A program made the position numbers and the translations under genes. A stretch of 64,000 nucleotides of DNA. Origin: Verrucomicrobiota bacterium (lineage in GTDB: Bacteria; Verrucomicrobiota; Verrucomicrobiia; Palsa-1439). Shown in pieces: positions 51,559 to 59,926 of the stretch (the stretch's first letter is position 1; each line of letters starts with the position of its first letter). The notes beneath the pieces were generated by a model. The model was not told the DNA's origin. It saw only the letters and a list, made by a program, of their open reading frames with translations, and did not search any database. Location of the stretch: assembly GCA_003152315.1 (NCBI GenBank), contig PLZV01000025.1, positions 1 to 64,000 on the forward strand, in the 5' to 3' direction.

Positions 51559-53694
51559 ATGAAAACCCTCACGTCTATTGCATTAGCCTTGTGCTTTGCT
51601 GCTGCCCCGGTTTGGGCGCGTGGCGGCGGCGGGTGTTTCGAGGAAGGCACGCCGATCCTCACTCCCAACGGTGAAGTTCCCATCGAACAACTGCGCGTCG
51701 GTGACGTTGTGATTGGTGGACGGGTGGAGGCGATTATCTGTGTCGAGCCCGAGGAGTATCTCGATGTTGGCAACGGCGTCCGCGTCACGGCCGAGCATCC
51801 TTTTCAAATCTCGCCCGGGGTCTTCCGGGTGGCTGATCGGGTGTTCCCGACTGCGCCGCGAGTCCGCGCACAGCATCCTGCGTACAATCTGCTCGTCAGC
51901 CCGAGTGGTACCTATATCGCGGGTGGCTTTGTCGTCCATAACAAAGGCTGCTTTCTGCCGGACACACCGATATTGCGCGCGGACGACACCGAAGTGCCGA
52001 TTCATGAGATTCGCACGGGCGACAAACTGCTTGCGTTCACGGCTGATGGGCAAGTCGTCCGTACCAGTGTGCGCAACATCGTGACCCACGAAGTGGACGA
52101 GTATCTCGAAGTGGCGACGGAACGCGCCGTCTTGCGTGTCACGGTGGAACATCCATTTTATGTGGGCGAGGGGACATTCAAGACACTTGAGGCACTCAAT
52201 GTTGGCGACAGCGTGTACGCTTACGACGGACACGGCCTGAGCGCCCAACAAATCGTAAGCATTGTGCACGTGCACGCGCGTACCCATGTTTACAATTTGC
52301 AGACCGACGCGCCGAACACTTTTTTCGCGAATGGCGTGGCCGTCCATAATAAAGGTGGTGGGGGAGGCGGGGGCGGATTTGGCGGTGGGGGATTTGGTTT
52401 TCATTCCGGTTCCGGAGGAGGTTCGGGTAGTGCGCCGACCGTCTTTCTCATTGTCGTGGGCGTTTTCGTGGTGATCGTGCTCATTCAGCACTTCAATCAA
52501 GGGGGTGACGATCAAGGGGGTGAGGATGATAACCTCGATTTCGTGAACAGCCCGAGCGCGGTTGCGCAAAAAGCCACGAAGACGAGCAAGTTGCTGGAGT
52601 TCATTGCGAAGGTCGATCCGTCTTTCAAGGAGGAGGCCCTCCAACAACGGGCAACGGAGACGTTTATGGAGTTGCAGAAATGCTGGCAAGCCCGCGAGTA
52701 CGGACCCATGCAGGCACTGTTGATGCCGGATTTATATACCGCACACTGTGCGCAATTGCAGGGATTACGCCGCGATCATGAGATCAACATGATTGAGAAT
52801 CTACGGGTCGAGCACGTGGATATTGTAAATGTACGCTACACGCACGAGGAGAATGAGTGCGAGTTCACGGCGTTAATCACAGCGCATGCGCGGGATTATT
52901 ACGTGGATGATCGTGACAGTCATATCCTGCGCGGGGACGAGGCATCGGCGCAGTTTCAGGAGTTTTGGACATTTCAGCGGCAGGATGGTGCGTGGCTGTT
53001 GCGTGAGATTGAGCAGACGCGTGAGTCGGACAAGCTGAAGGAGGAGAATTTCTTCGAGCAGTTCACGGACAAGGGGGTTGAGCAGGTGTATGGCAAGGCG
53101 GCAGGCCAGGAAGGCCCCGCGGGTCCATGGCTGGAAAAGTCGGTGGAAACAAAGGCCACCCGCATCGAACGGTTGTTGAACTTCCTGGCGCAGACGGACA
53201 AGCTTTGGGACCGGCAGGCGATGCTGGAGCGGGCGCGACAGGTTTTCACGGATGTTATGCTGGCGCGGGAAGCGGGCGATCCGACGGCGGTAAAGGATGA
53301 TGAGCTATTTCCCGCAGCGGGAGTGGATTTGCGCCAGCAAATCACCAAACAGCGGACCGCCGGGCCGAGCATCGAGTATCGCAACTTGTGCGTCCGAAAG
53401 GCGGAACTCATTCTCGTGCGCAACTTCGCGGACAATTCACACGACGAATATACCGTACGGATTAGCGCGCACGCGCAAAAAATCATCAAGCGGGGTGGGG
53501 TGGCTATCAGTCAGGACGAATTCGTCACACCGTTCATGGAATACTGGACGTTTGGGCGACTCGATGGTCAGTGGAAGCTTAAGGAAGTGCTGCCACCATC
53601 GCGGGGTGAAGAAGCCGTCCGCCAGGAGAATCTTGATGAGGACAGCAACGCCGCGCAGCTTCAATGGTACTACCAGCAAAGCCGCGCGACGTGA
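51559..53694 (+). CDS. Tandem Hint (intein-like) domains, TM segment and two Tim44-like domains
   Basis: 711 aa. The signal peptide ends near WARGGGG. Hint 1 starts at C26 (GCFEEGTPILTPNGEVPIEQ), has block B VTAEHPF and ends VVHN (H127-N128). Hint 2 starts at C131 (GCFLPDTPILRADDTEVPI), has VTVEHPF and ends AVHN (H263-N264). Each HN is followed by K-G, not Cys/Ser/Thr, so these are intein-like (BIL) domains more likely to cleave than splice. A Gly-rich stretch and a TM helix (~294-314, VFLIVVGVFVVIVLI) follow, then two homologous Tim44-like domains (~345-490 and ~545-690, with MQALLMPDLYT, FWTFQRQDGAWLLREI and YWTFGRLDGQWKLKEV). Autoproteolytic release of the N-terminus or of the whole C-part is inferred. 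Confidence 0.85.
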   Translation: MKTLTSIALALCFAAAPVWARGGGGCFEEGTPILTPNGEVPIEQLRVGDVVIGGRVEAIICVEPEEYLDVGNGVRVTAEHPFQISPGVFRVADRVFPTAPRVRAQHPAYNLLVSPSGTYIAGGFVVHNKGCFLPDTPILRADDTEVPIHEIRTGDKLLAFTADGQVVRTSVRNIVTHEVDEYLEVATERAVLRVTVEHPFYVGEGTFKTLEALNVGDSVYAYDGHGLSAQQIVSIVHVHARTHVYNLQTDAPNTFFANGVAVHNKGGGGGGGGFGGGGFGFHSGSGGGSGSAPTVFLIVVGVFVVIVLIQHFNQGGDDQGGEDDNLDFVNSPSAVAQKATKTSKLLEFIAKVDPSFKEEALQQRATETFMELQKCWQAREYGPMQALLMPDLYTAHCAQLQGLRRDHEINMIENLRVEHVDIVNVRYTHEENECEFTALITAHARDYYVDDRDSHILRGDEASAQFQEFWTFQRQDGAWLLREIEQTRESDKLKEENFFEQFTDKGVEQVYGKAAGQEGPAGPWLEKSVETKATRIERLLNFLAQTDKLWDRQAMLERARQVFTDVMLAREAGDPTAVKDDELFPAAGVDLRQQITKQRTAGPSIEYRNLCVRKAELILVRNFADNSHDEYTVRISAHAQKIIKRGGVAISQDEFVTPFMEYWTFGRLDGQWKLKEVLPPSRGEEAVRQENLDEDSNAAQLQWYYQQSRAT

Positions 53695-53709
53695 GCGAAG
53701 CGTCACTTC

Positions 53710-55065
53710 TCAATGATTTTGGTCGAGCCAGCGGCGAATGCCGTAGGCCGAGGGAGAATTCGGGTCGAGCCGAAGGAAGATTTGGTATTGGGTGATGGCG
53801 TCGTCGATGTAGCCCTGCTGCTGCAGCAGGAGCCCATAGTTGCAATGGGCATCCGCATAGTTCGGGTTGGCGATAAGCGCCAGTTCGTAATTCTCCATCG
53901 CCCGCTCGATCTGACCGGAATTACCGTAGATGATGCCGAGGTTGTAGTACGCCTTGGCGAATGTCGGGTCGGCGGCAATGGCCTTGGTGTAAGCGGCAAT
54001 GGCTGCGGCCGACTGATTCGGTGGGTACTTTACGCCTTCGTTGTAGTAGGCGGTCGCTTTCGCGCGGTTACCGGGCTTGAGCACCTTGACGGCAACGGGC
54101 GTGCGCACTTTTTTGACCGGCGCTGGCGGTGGAGGCGGTGACGAAACCGCTGGCGCAGCAATGGACGGCGTGGGAGGCAGAACCACTGGTTTCGGCAGCG
54201 CGGTCTCTGGTGGCGGTGCTGCGGGCTTGGGCGCCGGCGCGACTTCGGCAGTGGGAGGTGCCGGCGACTCCGGAGGCTTGGCCGGCTTTGCTGGCAATTC
54301 GGTCGCACGCACGGATGGCTTTGCCGCAGCAGCCAATTCCTGATTGATTTGCAGCATGGCAAGACGAACGTCCTCGCGTGGCGGGGACTTGGGGAGCAGA
54401 TCGAGGTACTTTTCGTAGTGCGCGAGCGCTTCCTTCTTCTGGGCGAGTTGGTGATTTTCCAGGGACGCAAGATTCAGGTAGGTCGTGGCAAACTTTGGAT
54501 CGGCGGCGATGGCCTGCTCGAAGTAATGCTTGGATTGGGGAAACTCGCGTTTACGGGCGGCGACGATGCCGAGGCAGTTGAACGTGTCGGCGGAACTCGG
54601 ATTGGATTGCAGGTGGCGCTTGAACGACTCCTCCGCCTGGCCCCACGCCGAGACGCGCATATAGGCAAGGCCGAGTTGGTAGTGGACGTCCGCAGGCGCG
54701 GAACCGCCCTGAGCCACTTGGCGAAGATTCACCACGGCATCGCCAGCCTGCCCCTGTTCGAGTTGTGCGAGCGCGAGGTTGTAATGTGCCGGAAGGTAGT
54801 TGGGATCGAGTCTCACGGCGTCCTGTAGGTTTGCCAAACCCGCTGCCGTTTCGCCTTCCCTGAGGCGGCAGACGCCGAGGAAATTCAACGCGAGCGCATT
54901 GGTCTGCATGGAGGCCAGGGCCTGATCGAAGCAAGGGATGGCCTTGTCGAACTTGTCCTCCTTGTAATACGCGATCCCTTTGGCGAACGCATCTTCGCCG
55001 GTGGATTTACGACCGCAGCCGGAAGCGAGCGCGGCGAGCAAGGCGAGACAGAAAATTATTCTCAT
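53710..55065 (-). CDS. TPR-repeat lipoprotein
   Basis: About 451 aa starting MRIIFCLALLAALASGCGRKS; the lipobox LASGC predicts a lipid-anchored protein. Roughly seven TPR units precede a Pro/Ala-rich linker (~250-330, APAPKPAAPPPETALPKP), and three more TPRs follow (PTFAKAYYNLGIIYGNSGQIERAM; NYADAHCNYGLLLQQQGYIDDAI). It is probably an envelope scaffold. It is convergent with the Hint/Tim44 gene, 15 nt apart. Confidence 0.85.
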   Translation of the reverse strand: MRIIFCLALLAALASGCGRKSTGEDAFAKGIAYYKEDKFDKAIPCFDQALASMQTNALALNFLGVCRLREGETAAGLANLQDAVRLDPNYLPAHYNLALAQLEQGQAGDAVVNLRQVAQGGSAPADVHYQLGLAYMRVSAWGQAEESFKRHLQSNPSSADTFNCLGIVAARKREFPQSKHYFEQAIAADPKFATTYLNLASLENHQLAQKKEALAHYEKYLDLLPKSPPREDVRLAMLQINQELAAAAKPSVRATELPAKPAKPPESPAPPTAEVAPAPKPAAPPPETALPKPVVLPPTPSIAAPAVSSPPPPPAPVKKVRTPVAVKVLKPGNRAKATAYYNEGVKYPPNQSAAAIAAYTKAIAADPTFAKAYYNLGIIYGNSGQIERAMENYELALIANPNYADAHCNYGLLLQQQGYIDDAITQYQIFLRLDPNSPSAYGIRRWLDQNH

Positions 55066-55136
55066 CGAGAAGTCCATGCAAAACGTGACAAACAATCCGG
55101 TGCATCTTATAATCGCGCCCGGATTTCGCAACTAAA

Positions 55137-55676
55137 ATGACCGAATGGGACATTCAATCTCGCGGCGATGCCTGCACGACTTGTCAGAAGCCGTTCGTGG
55201 ACAAGGAGGCTTATCACACGCTTTTGAGCCTCGATGCGACCGGCTACGCGCGGCGTGACCTGTGCGGCGTTTGCTTTGCGAGCACGTCGCGGGACGGCAT
55301 TATTTCCTATTGGCAGGGCGAATACAAACTGCCGCCACCACCTCCGCCCGAGGCGATCCAGAAGGAAACAGCGGAAACACTATTGAGAAAACTGGTCGAA
55401 TCGACGGATCCGTCGCATGCGGCAGCGCGCTATATCCTCGCAGTGATGTTGGAGCGGAAGCGGATTCTCAAGCACCGCGACACAGTACACGAAGAAGATG
55501 GCAATGATTTGCTCGTGTACGAACATGCGCGCACGGGCGAGTCGTTTACCTTGCCCGATCCGCATTTGCGGCTGGATCAACTGGCGCACGTCCAGGAGGA
55601 AGTGGCCGCGTTGTTGCAACCGACCGCTGGAAGCGCCAAGGCTGAGCCCGTGAATGGGCCCAGCCCTGGCGTGTGA
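55137..55676 (+). CDS. Zinc-ribbon-like conserved hypothetical protein
   Basis: 179 aa. The N-terminus has two cysteine pairs, CTTCQKPF (~13-16) and LCGVCFAS (~43-46), likely one metal site. A Pro-rich spacer (KLPPPPPPEA) leads to a helical region (AARYILAVMLERKRILKHRD) and DPHLRLDQLAHVQEEVAALL. Similar short zinc-ribbon proteins are common in Verrucomicrobiota, as I recall, but no function is known. Divergent from the TPR gene by ~70 nt. Confidence 0.7.
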   Translation: MTEWDIQSRGDACTTCQKPFVDKEAYHTLLSLDATGYARRDLCGVCFASTSRDGIISYWQGEYKLPPPPPPEAIQKETAETLLRKLVESTDPSHAAARYILAVMLERKRILKHRDTVHEEDGNDLLVYEHARTGESFTLPDPHLRLDQLAHVQEEVAALLQPTAGSAKAEPVNGPSPGV

Positions 55677-55688
55677 ACCAATTGGCCG

Positions 55689-55842
55689 TTAGCTGACCTT
55701 CATTTCGATCTGCGTCGGGTTGGCATCTTCGGTCTTCGGCAGGTTGACGTGCTAGCACGCCGTCCTTCGGGACGAGCTGACCCGCGACCTTGACACTCCG
55801 CAGCGTGTGCGATAGACATAAGGGCCATTTCGGGCAAACCAT
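55689..55842 (-). pseudogene. Hsp20 small heat-shock protein remnant
   Basis: Minus-strand frames encode SVKVAGQLVPKDGVL and, after a frameshift, VNLPKTEDANPTQIEMKVS then a stop. Together they match the C-terminal end of alpha-crystallin-type Hsp20 proteins (NGVLEVTLPK...IEVK). The rest of the gene is gone. It abuts the tRNA-Phe gene. Confidence 0.65.
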
Positions 55843-55848
55843 TCAGGT

Positions 55849-55924
55849 GGCTAGGTAGCTCAGCTGGTAGAGCACTGCACTGAAAATGCAGGTGTCGGCG
55901 GTTCGATCCCGTCCCTAGCCACCA
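55849..55924 (+). tRNA. tRNA-Phe (anticodon GAA)
   Basis: 76 nt with a perfect 7-bp acceptor stem GGCTAGG/CCTAGCC, D arm GCTC...GAGC, anticodon arm CTGCA-CTGAAAA-TGCAG with GAA at 34-36, T arm GGCGG-TTCGATC-CCGTC and an encoded CCA. A T-run (GTTTTTTC) follows immediately and may terminate it. Confidence 0.97.
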
Positions 55925-56034
55925 GTTTTTTCTTGCCGCGCCGCCGCGAAGGAAGCAGCGGAACTTGCTGGATTACTCCAATCCGGTAGTCGCCACTTGC
56001 CACGGGCGAATTCGGCCCGTACACTGGCGCAACC

Positions 56035-56670
56035 GTGCCATCCACTGAATTGACCTGCGGTGCAGAAAATCCGGCATCTCCCGTCAGTCCCTCGGTGCTT
56101 TATACGCCGGCCAACTGGTTTGAGCCGTTGGATTGGAGAAGGGTTTTTGCCGCGGAGTGGCCCATCGAGATCGATTTGGGCTGCGGCAAAGGATCGTTCC
56201 TGTTTTGGGCGGCGCGTACGCAGCCGCAGCGGAATTTTGTGGGTGTGGATCGATTGCTGCGACGCTTGCGGCGGGTGGACCGCAAAGCGGTGCGGGCCGG
56301 CCTGCAGAACCTGCGTCTCCTGCGCATTGAATCGACCTACTTAGTTTCAAAACTTATCCCCGACCATTCGGTTTCGACATATCATGTTTTGTTCCCCGAT
56401 CCATGGCCGAAGCGGAGGCATCACGGACGGCGACTTATTTGTGCGCCATTCCTTGCGGATGTGCGTCGCACGTTGGCAGTCGGCGGCATTGTCAACTGTG
56501 CCACCGATCACGAAGAGTACTTCGAATGGATCCAACGCGAGTTCCAGAAGGACGGCGGGTTTGTTCAAAGCCAGCCAGTGACTTTGCCAGAGGAGGCATC
56601 GACTGACTTTGAGCGTAAGTTTGTCGCGGCGGGGAAGAAAGTCTATCGTAGCCGATGGCAAAAGCGGTAG
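56035..56670 (+). CDS. trmB: tRNA (guanine-N7-)-methyltransferase
   Basis: 211 aa from GTG 56035. SAM-dependent enzyme that methylates G46 of tRNAs. Motif I is IEIDLGCGKGSFLFWAA, FVGVDRLLRRLRRVDRKA follows, and the family signature is HVLFPDPWPKRRHHGRRL. The C-terminal GGIVNCATDHEEYFEWI and TDFERKFVAAGKKVYRSRW complete a TrmB. It lies next to a tRNA gene, though this is probably coincidental. Confidence 0.95.
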   Translation: MPSTELTCGAENPASPVSPSVLYTPANWFEPLDWRRVFAAEWPIEIDLGCGKGSFLFWAARTQPQRNFVGVDRLLRRLRRVDRKAVRAGLQNLRLLRIESTYLVSKLIPDHSVSTYHVLFPDPWPKRRHHGRRLICAPFLADVRRTLAVGGIVNCATDHEEYFEWIQREFQKDGGFVQSQPVTLPEEASTDFERKFVAAGKKVYRSRWQKR

Positions 56671-56866
56671 CGAGCGCCGGCGGGGCTGATGAGATGAGAA
56701 GATTTCGCCGAATTGAAAAAAAACTTGCGGATCTGCAAGTAACGCGATGTTTAGGCAGCTTTACATTTTTCGGACATATCTGTTCACAGCTTGAACAACG
56801 GAGGTTGGTAGGCAGCTTTCTTGCTATCAAAATGCCGAAATAGCCAAAAAAGGAGCGTACCAGGGT

Positions 56867-56893
56867 CTTGCCTGTCAAATCTTGACCTGCAAG
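56867..56893. promoter_or_regulatory. Inverted repeat, possible activator site upstream of tadE
   Basis: CTTGC-CT-GTCAA-ATC-TTGAC-CT-GCAAG: two perfect 5-bp arm pairs with symmetric CT spacers. Its centre is about 65 nt upstream of the sigma-54-like -24 box at 56944, a typical place for an NtrC-family upstream activating sequence. It could alternatively act as an RNA hairpin. Confidence 0.4.
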
Positions 56894-56943
56894 GCAGGAG
56901 GCTAATGGCCGTTGGGGTAAACTGGCCCCACATCAAGGAGAAC

Positions 56944-56959
56944 AGGCACGGAAAATGCG
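56944..56959 (+). promoter_or_regulatory. Sigma-54-like promoter upstream of tadE cluster
   Basis: AGGCACG-N4-ATGCG keeps the invariant GG and GC 10 nt apart and matches most of the TGGCACG-N4-TTGCA consensus. The start codon of the first TadE gene is ~70 nt downstream. Confidence 0.35.
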
Positions 56960-57029
56960 TTCTGGACAGATGTAACTTGTGTGTTACGCTCGGGTACTAG
57001 CATCGTGAACCAGAATAGGGGCAGCGAAT

Positions 57030-57530
57030 ATGAAACAGTCATCTGGTGGCAAAGTAACAAATCTCGGTCAGGCCCTTCGGTCGCGCAGTGGACAATCACT
57101 CATCGAATTTGCCCTGGTGGCCCCGCTGTTTTTCCTTCTCGTTTTCGGTATCACGGATTTTGGACGGCTATTCTTTACGCAGGAGACCCTGCAATTTGCG
57201 TTGCGGGAAGCGGGCCGGTACGCCGTGACAGGCCAGCACAAGCCCGATCTGAAGAACGGGGGCAATCTTTCACGGGTGGCCTCAATCAAGGCAATCGCCC
57301 AACAAAATGCGATCGGCATGATCACCGACCCGAACAGCATCGTCGTTAGTAGCGGTGGCGTGAACAACTTTGCGGGGGGGCCCGGTGATACCGTTCTCGT
57401 ATCCTTGACGACGAACCTGAAGCTGATCACTCCCATGATCGGGAGATTTTTCGGGCCGAGCCAGACCTACACGTTTACCGTCCAGACGACATTTCGAAAC
57501 GAGCCGTTCGACTTCAGCCAGACGAACTAG
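57030..57530 (+). CDS. TadE-family pilus-assembly-like protein
   Basis: 166 aa. A short basic N-terminus and GQSLIEFALVAPLFFLLVFGITDFGRLF match the TadE/TadG pseudopilin-like segment (E+5 type, one TM). The rest (FALREAGRYAVTGQH...) is a small exported domain. In Tad systems these minor pseudopilins assist Flp pilus assembly, but no Tad ATPase or secretin is encoded in the window. First gene of the four-gene TadE/TadG run; the next start is 9 nt after its stop. Confidence 0.85.
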   Translation: MKQSSGGKVTNLGQALRSRSGQSLIEFALVAPLFFLLVFGITDFGRLFFTQETLQFALREAGRYAVTGQHKPDLKNGGNLSRVASIKAIAQQNAIGMITDPNSIVVSSGGVNNFAGGPGDTVLVSLTTNLKLITPMIGRFFGPSQTYTFTVQTTFRNEPFDFSQTN

Positions 57531-57539
57531 GAGGCAACG

Positions 57540-58088
57540 ATGAATTCCCTGCGCAACTGGGTATCGAGAAGTCGGGAGCAATCCGGCCAGGCATTGATCG
57601 AATTCATGTTCGTTGCCTTTATCTTGCTCTTTATGCTGTTCGGCATGATTGATTTCTGCCGCGCGATTTCCACCCGCCAGGTGCTGATCAACCTGTCACG
57701 CGAAGGGGCCAACCTGGCGGCGCGCGGAACTGGAGATACCCCCAACGCAGTGATCTCAAACGCGATTTCCGCCGTGATCGCCGGGGCCGCTCCCCTCAAC
57801 ATGGCCACCAACGGGCTGGTGATCATCACGGCGGTGTTCAATAACAATGGCGCTTACGTGGTCACCAACCAGGTCATCGAGGGAGGGCTCTCCAACTCGG
57901 TCAGCAAGGTCGCCCCGAATGGCCTTGGGAGCACGCCCAATATGCCCGCCACGGCGGTGCCGATTCCCCAATCGAACCAGACCATGTTCGTGAGTGAAGT
58001 GTTCTACAGCTACAAACCGGCGACCCCGATTGGCAAACTGTTGAACTTCAATATGACCAACGCGCTTTACGATGCGGCGTTTTTTTAG
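57540..58088 (+). CDS. TadE-family protein (second)
   Basis: 182 aa. The TadE motif GQALIEFMFVAFILLFMLFGMIDFCRAI is followed by an extracytoplasmic domain (INLSREGANLAARGTG; MFVSEVFYSYKPATPIGKLL). GGAGGC upstream of the ATG is a suitable RBS. It is a divergent paralogue of the preceding gene. Confidence 0.86.
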   Translation: MNSLRNWVSRSREQSGQALIEFMFVAFILLFMLFGMIDFCRAISTRQVLINLSREGANLAARGTGDTPNAVISNAISAVIAGAAPLNMATNGLVIITAVFNNNGAYVVTNQVIEGGLSNSVSKVAPNGLGSTPNMPATAVPIPQSNQTMFVSEVFYSYKPATPIGKLLNFNMTNALYDAAFF

Positions 58089-58115
58089 GTCTTGATGAAT
58101 TGCGAGGTCAGTGCG

Positions 58116-59321
58116 ATGCGAAGGAAATCCGCCCATACCACCCGTGGCGAGCGGGGACAGACTCTGTTGATGTTCCTGCTTTTCATGATTGTCTTGATCA
58201 TTTTTATCGGCCTCGGCGTCGATCTTGGGTTTGCCTATATCACCCGGGCCAGGCTGTCGAAAGCGGTGGATTCCGCCTGTTTGACGGGAGTACGTAACCT
58301 ATTGAATGGCCAGCCTGCGGCCGCTGACGCGGCCCGCGCCGCGTTTTCCATCAACTACGGCACCTCTGGTCGCGATGTCGCGCCGCCCACTGTCACTGTG
58401 ACCTTCAACACGGTCAACAACAATACTGTGGTCGACGTCGGGGCGACCGTTTCTATCAACACCTATTTCATTCGGGTTCTGCCCCTATGGAAGACGCTGG
58501 CGGTAGGTTCCACAGCTGAGGCCACGCGCGCCGACGTCATCATGTCGTTGGTGCTGGACATTTCTGGATCCATGAACGGCGATGGCGGAATTGCCGGCTT
58601 AAAGATCGCGGTCCCCGACTTTGTCAATCAGTTTAGCGATGCTAATGATCGGGTGGCCATGGTCACCTTTTCGTGTGGGGCAACTACTCCCGTTCCTATG
58701 ACGCGTCCTTTTAGGGCGACCATCGACACAGCGGTTCAGAGTTTGAATGGTATTAGCTGGACCTGTTCGGAGCGAGGTCTGACCAATGGGCTTGTGCAAA
58801 ACCAAGGCACGCCAATCGTGGCGGGCGAAAACGTCATCAAGGTGATCGTGTTCTTTACGGACGGCCTGGCAAATACCTGGTATTGGCCGGGGTTCAATTG
58901 CGGACCGCTGGACATGGGTCCCGATAAGACGCTGTACGATCCGAACACGCTGTGCGACTCGAAGAGTTGCACCGTACCCGCGACGATTGCGGGTCTGAGC
59001 GGCACGGTTAACACCGGCAACCAGTGCAGCGACATGTATGCCGAGGCAGAAGCGCGTGCGCGCGCTGTGGCAAGTCTGGCACGGTCCGAAGGTAACATTG
59101 TCTATGCCATCGGATTTGGCGATCCAATAAATGGTCCTAAAGAGTGCGGGCATCCTCCGTTGAACATCGCCTTCCTCAAGGCGCTTGCCAACACTCCGGA
59201 TAGCACATACTACGACAGCACCCAGCCATCTGGCGACATTGCGATCGGCTCCGACGCATCGGATATAGACCAACTCTTTCAGACGATCGCGTCCAAGATC
59301 CTGTTGCGGCTGAGCAAGTAG
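58116..59321 (+). CDS. TadG-like protein with vWA domain
   Basis: About 401 aa from ATG 58116 (GAGG 9 nt upstream; the ORF track starts 8 codons earlier). The N-terminal TM (TLLMFLLFMIVLIIFIGLGVDLGFAYITRA) is typical of TadG. The vWA domain has MIDAS LVLDISGSMNG and VFFTDGLANT. The C-terminal YDSTQPSGDIAIG...IASKILLRLSK is shared with the broken vWA gene at 29478. Likely surface-exposed adhesin-like component. Confidence 0.88.
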   Translation: MRRKSAHTTRGERGQTLLMFLLFMIVLIIFIGLGVDLGFAYITRARLSKAVDSACLTGVRNLLNGQPAAADAARAAFSINYGTSGRDVAPPTVTVTFNTVNNNTVVDVGATVSINTYFIRVLPLWKTLAVGSTAEATRADVIMSLVLDISGSMNGDGGIAGLKIAVPDFVNQFSDANDRVAMVTFSCGATTPVPMTRPFRATIDTAVQSLNGISWTCSERGLTNGLVQNQGTPIVAGENVIKVIVFFTDGLANTWYWPGFNCGPLDMGPDKTLYDPNTLCDSKSCTVPATIAGLSGTVNTGNQCSDMYAEAEARARAVASLARSEGNIVYAIGFGDPINGPKECGHPPLNIAFLKALANTPDSTYYDSTQPSGDIAIGSDASDIDQLFQTIASKILLRLSK

Positions 59322-59926
59322 GCATACTTAGGAGTGGTCAGCTTTTCTCGCAGTCAAACTGGTTTTCCAGACTTGAATCCATCCTCTCCCATTTCGCTGC
59401 GCTTCACCGGCCCGGTGGTTGGTTCTGGACGCGGCGTTCCAAAAGAAGTACGATTGACTGGGTTCTTTGAAGGGGAAGAGAGTGGCTGAAAAACATGTAT
59501 TCTGCGAAACGAACCCGAATTGCTTTCGCGTAAACATACATGTATCTAGTTGAGCGAAATAGACTTATGTAGTTTGAGTGTGGGGACGCATTCGGGTTCG
59601 TTTGCCGCAAAAACCGCATCGCGGTGCTTGCCACGGGAGTACGGGTGTGGCGTTTGCTGCGGAAATACAACGTGCAGCGTCTCGTCTAACTCGGCTCGCC
59701 TCGCGGCCTACAAAAGGAGTTGCACCGACCGTTACTATTCCACCTGACCGCGAGATTTTCTGTCTGCCAAGCTTCGGCTGGCCCCGCACAATCGGGATGG
59801 TGGCAGTGTCAAGATGCGCCCTTCTCTGGATGGAAACTGTTTGGCAAGAACCCCGCTCATCTGCTACTATAGCACCCAGTGGCATTATCTCAGATCGCTC
59901 GGGGGAGACGAGAGGTGAAAAGCGCC
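59322..59926 (+). other. Intergenic region between the two TadG-like genes
   Basis: No gene is seen. It contains a diverged copy of dispersed repeat family 1, a small ATACATGTAT palindrome near 59537, and a GG-N10-GC element (TTGGCAAGAACCCCGC) near 59842 that weakly resembles a sigma-54 promoter for the next gene. Confidence 0.5.
59652..59700 (+). repeat. Dispersed intergenic repeat family 1, diverged copy
   Basis: GTTTGCTGCGGAAATAC, then GTGCAGCGTCTCGTCTAACT and CGGCTC. It shares the GCGTCTCGTC-AACTCGGCTC core with the 28465 copy; a separate TTGCCGCAAAAACCGCAT module lies ~45 nt to the left. Confidence 0.6.

Noticed and set aside
56855-56940. c-di-GMP (GEMM-type) riboswitch before tadE
   Set aside because: Hairpins and a CTGCAAGGCAGG-like stretch look superficially similar, but the conserved GEMM core (GGGCAAA... 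GACGCAAAGCC) is absent, and the element lies upstream of the likely promoter.
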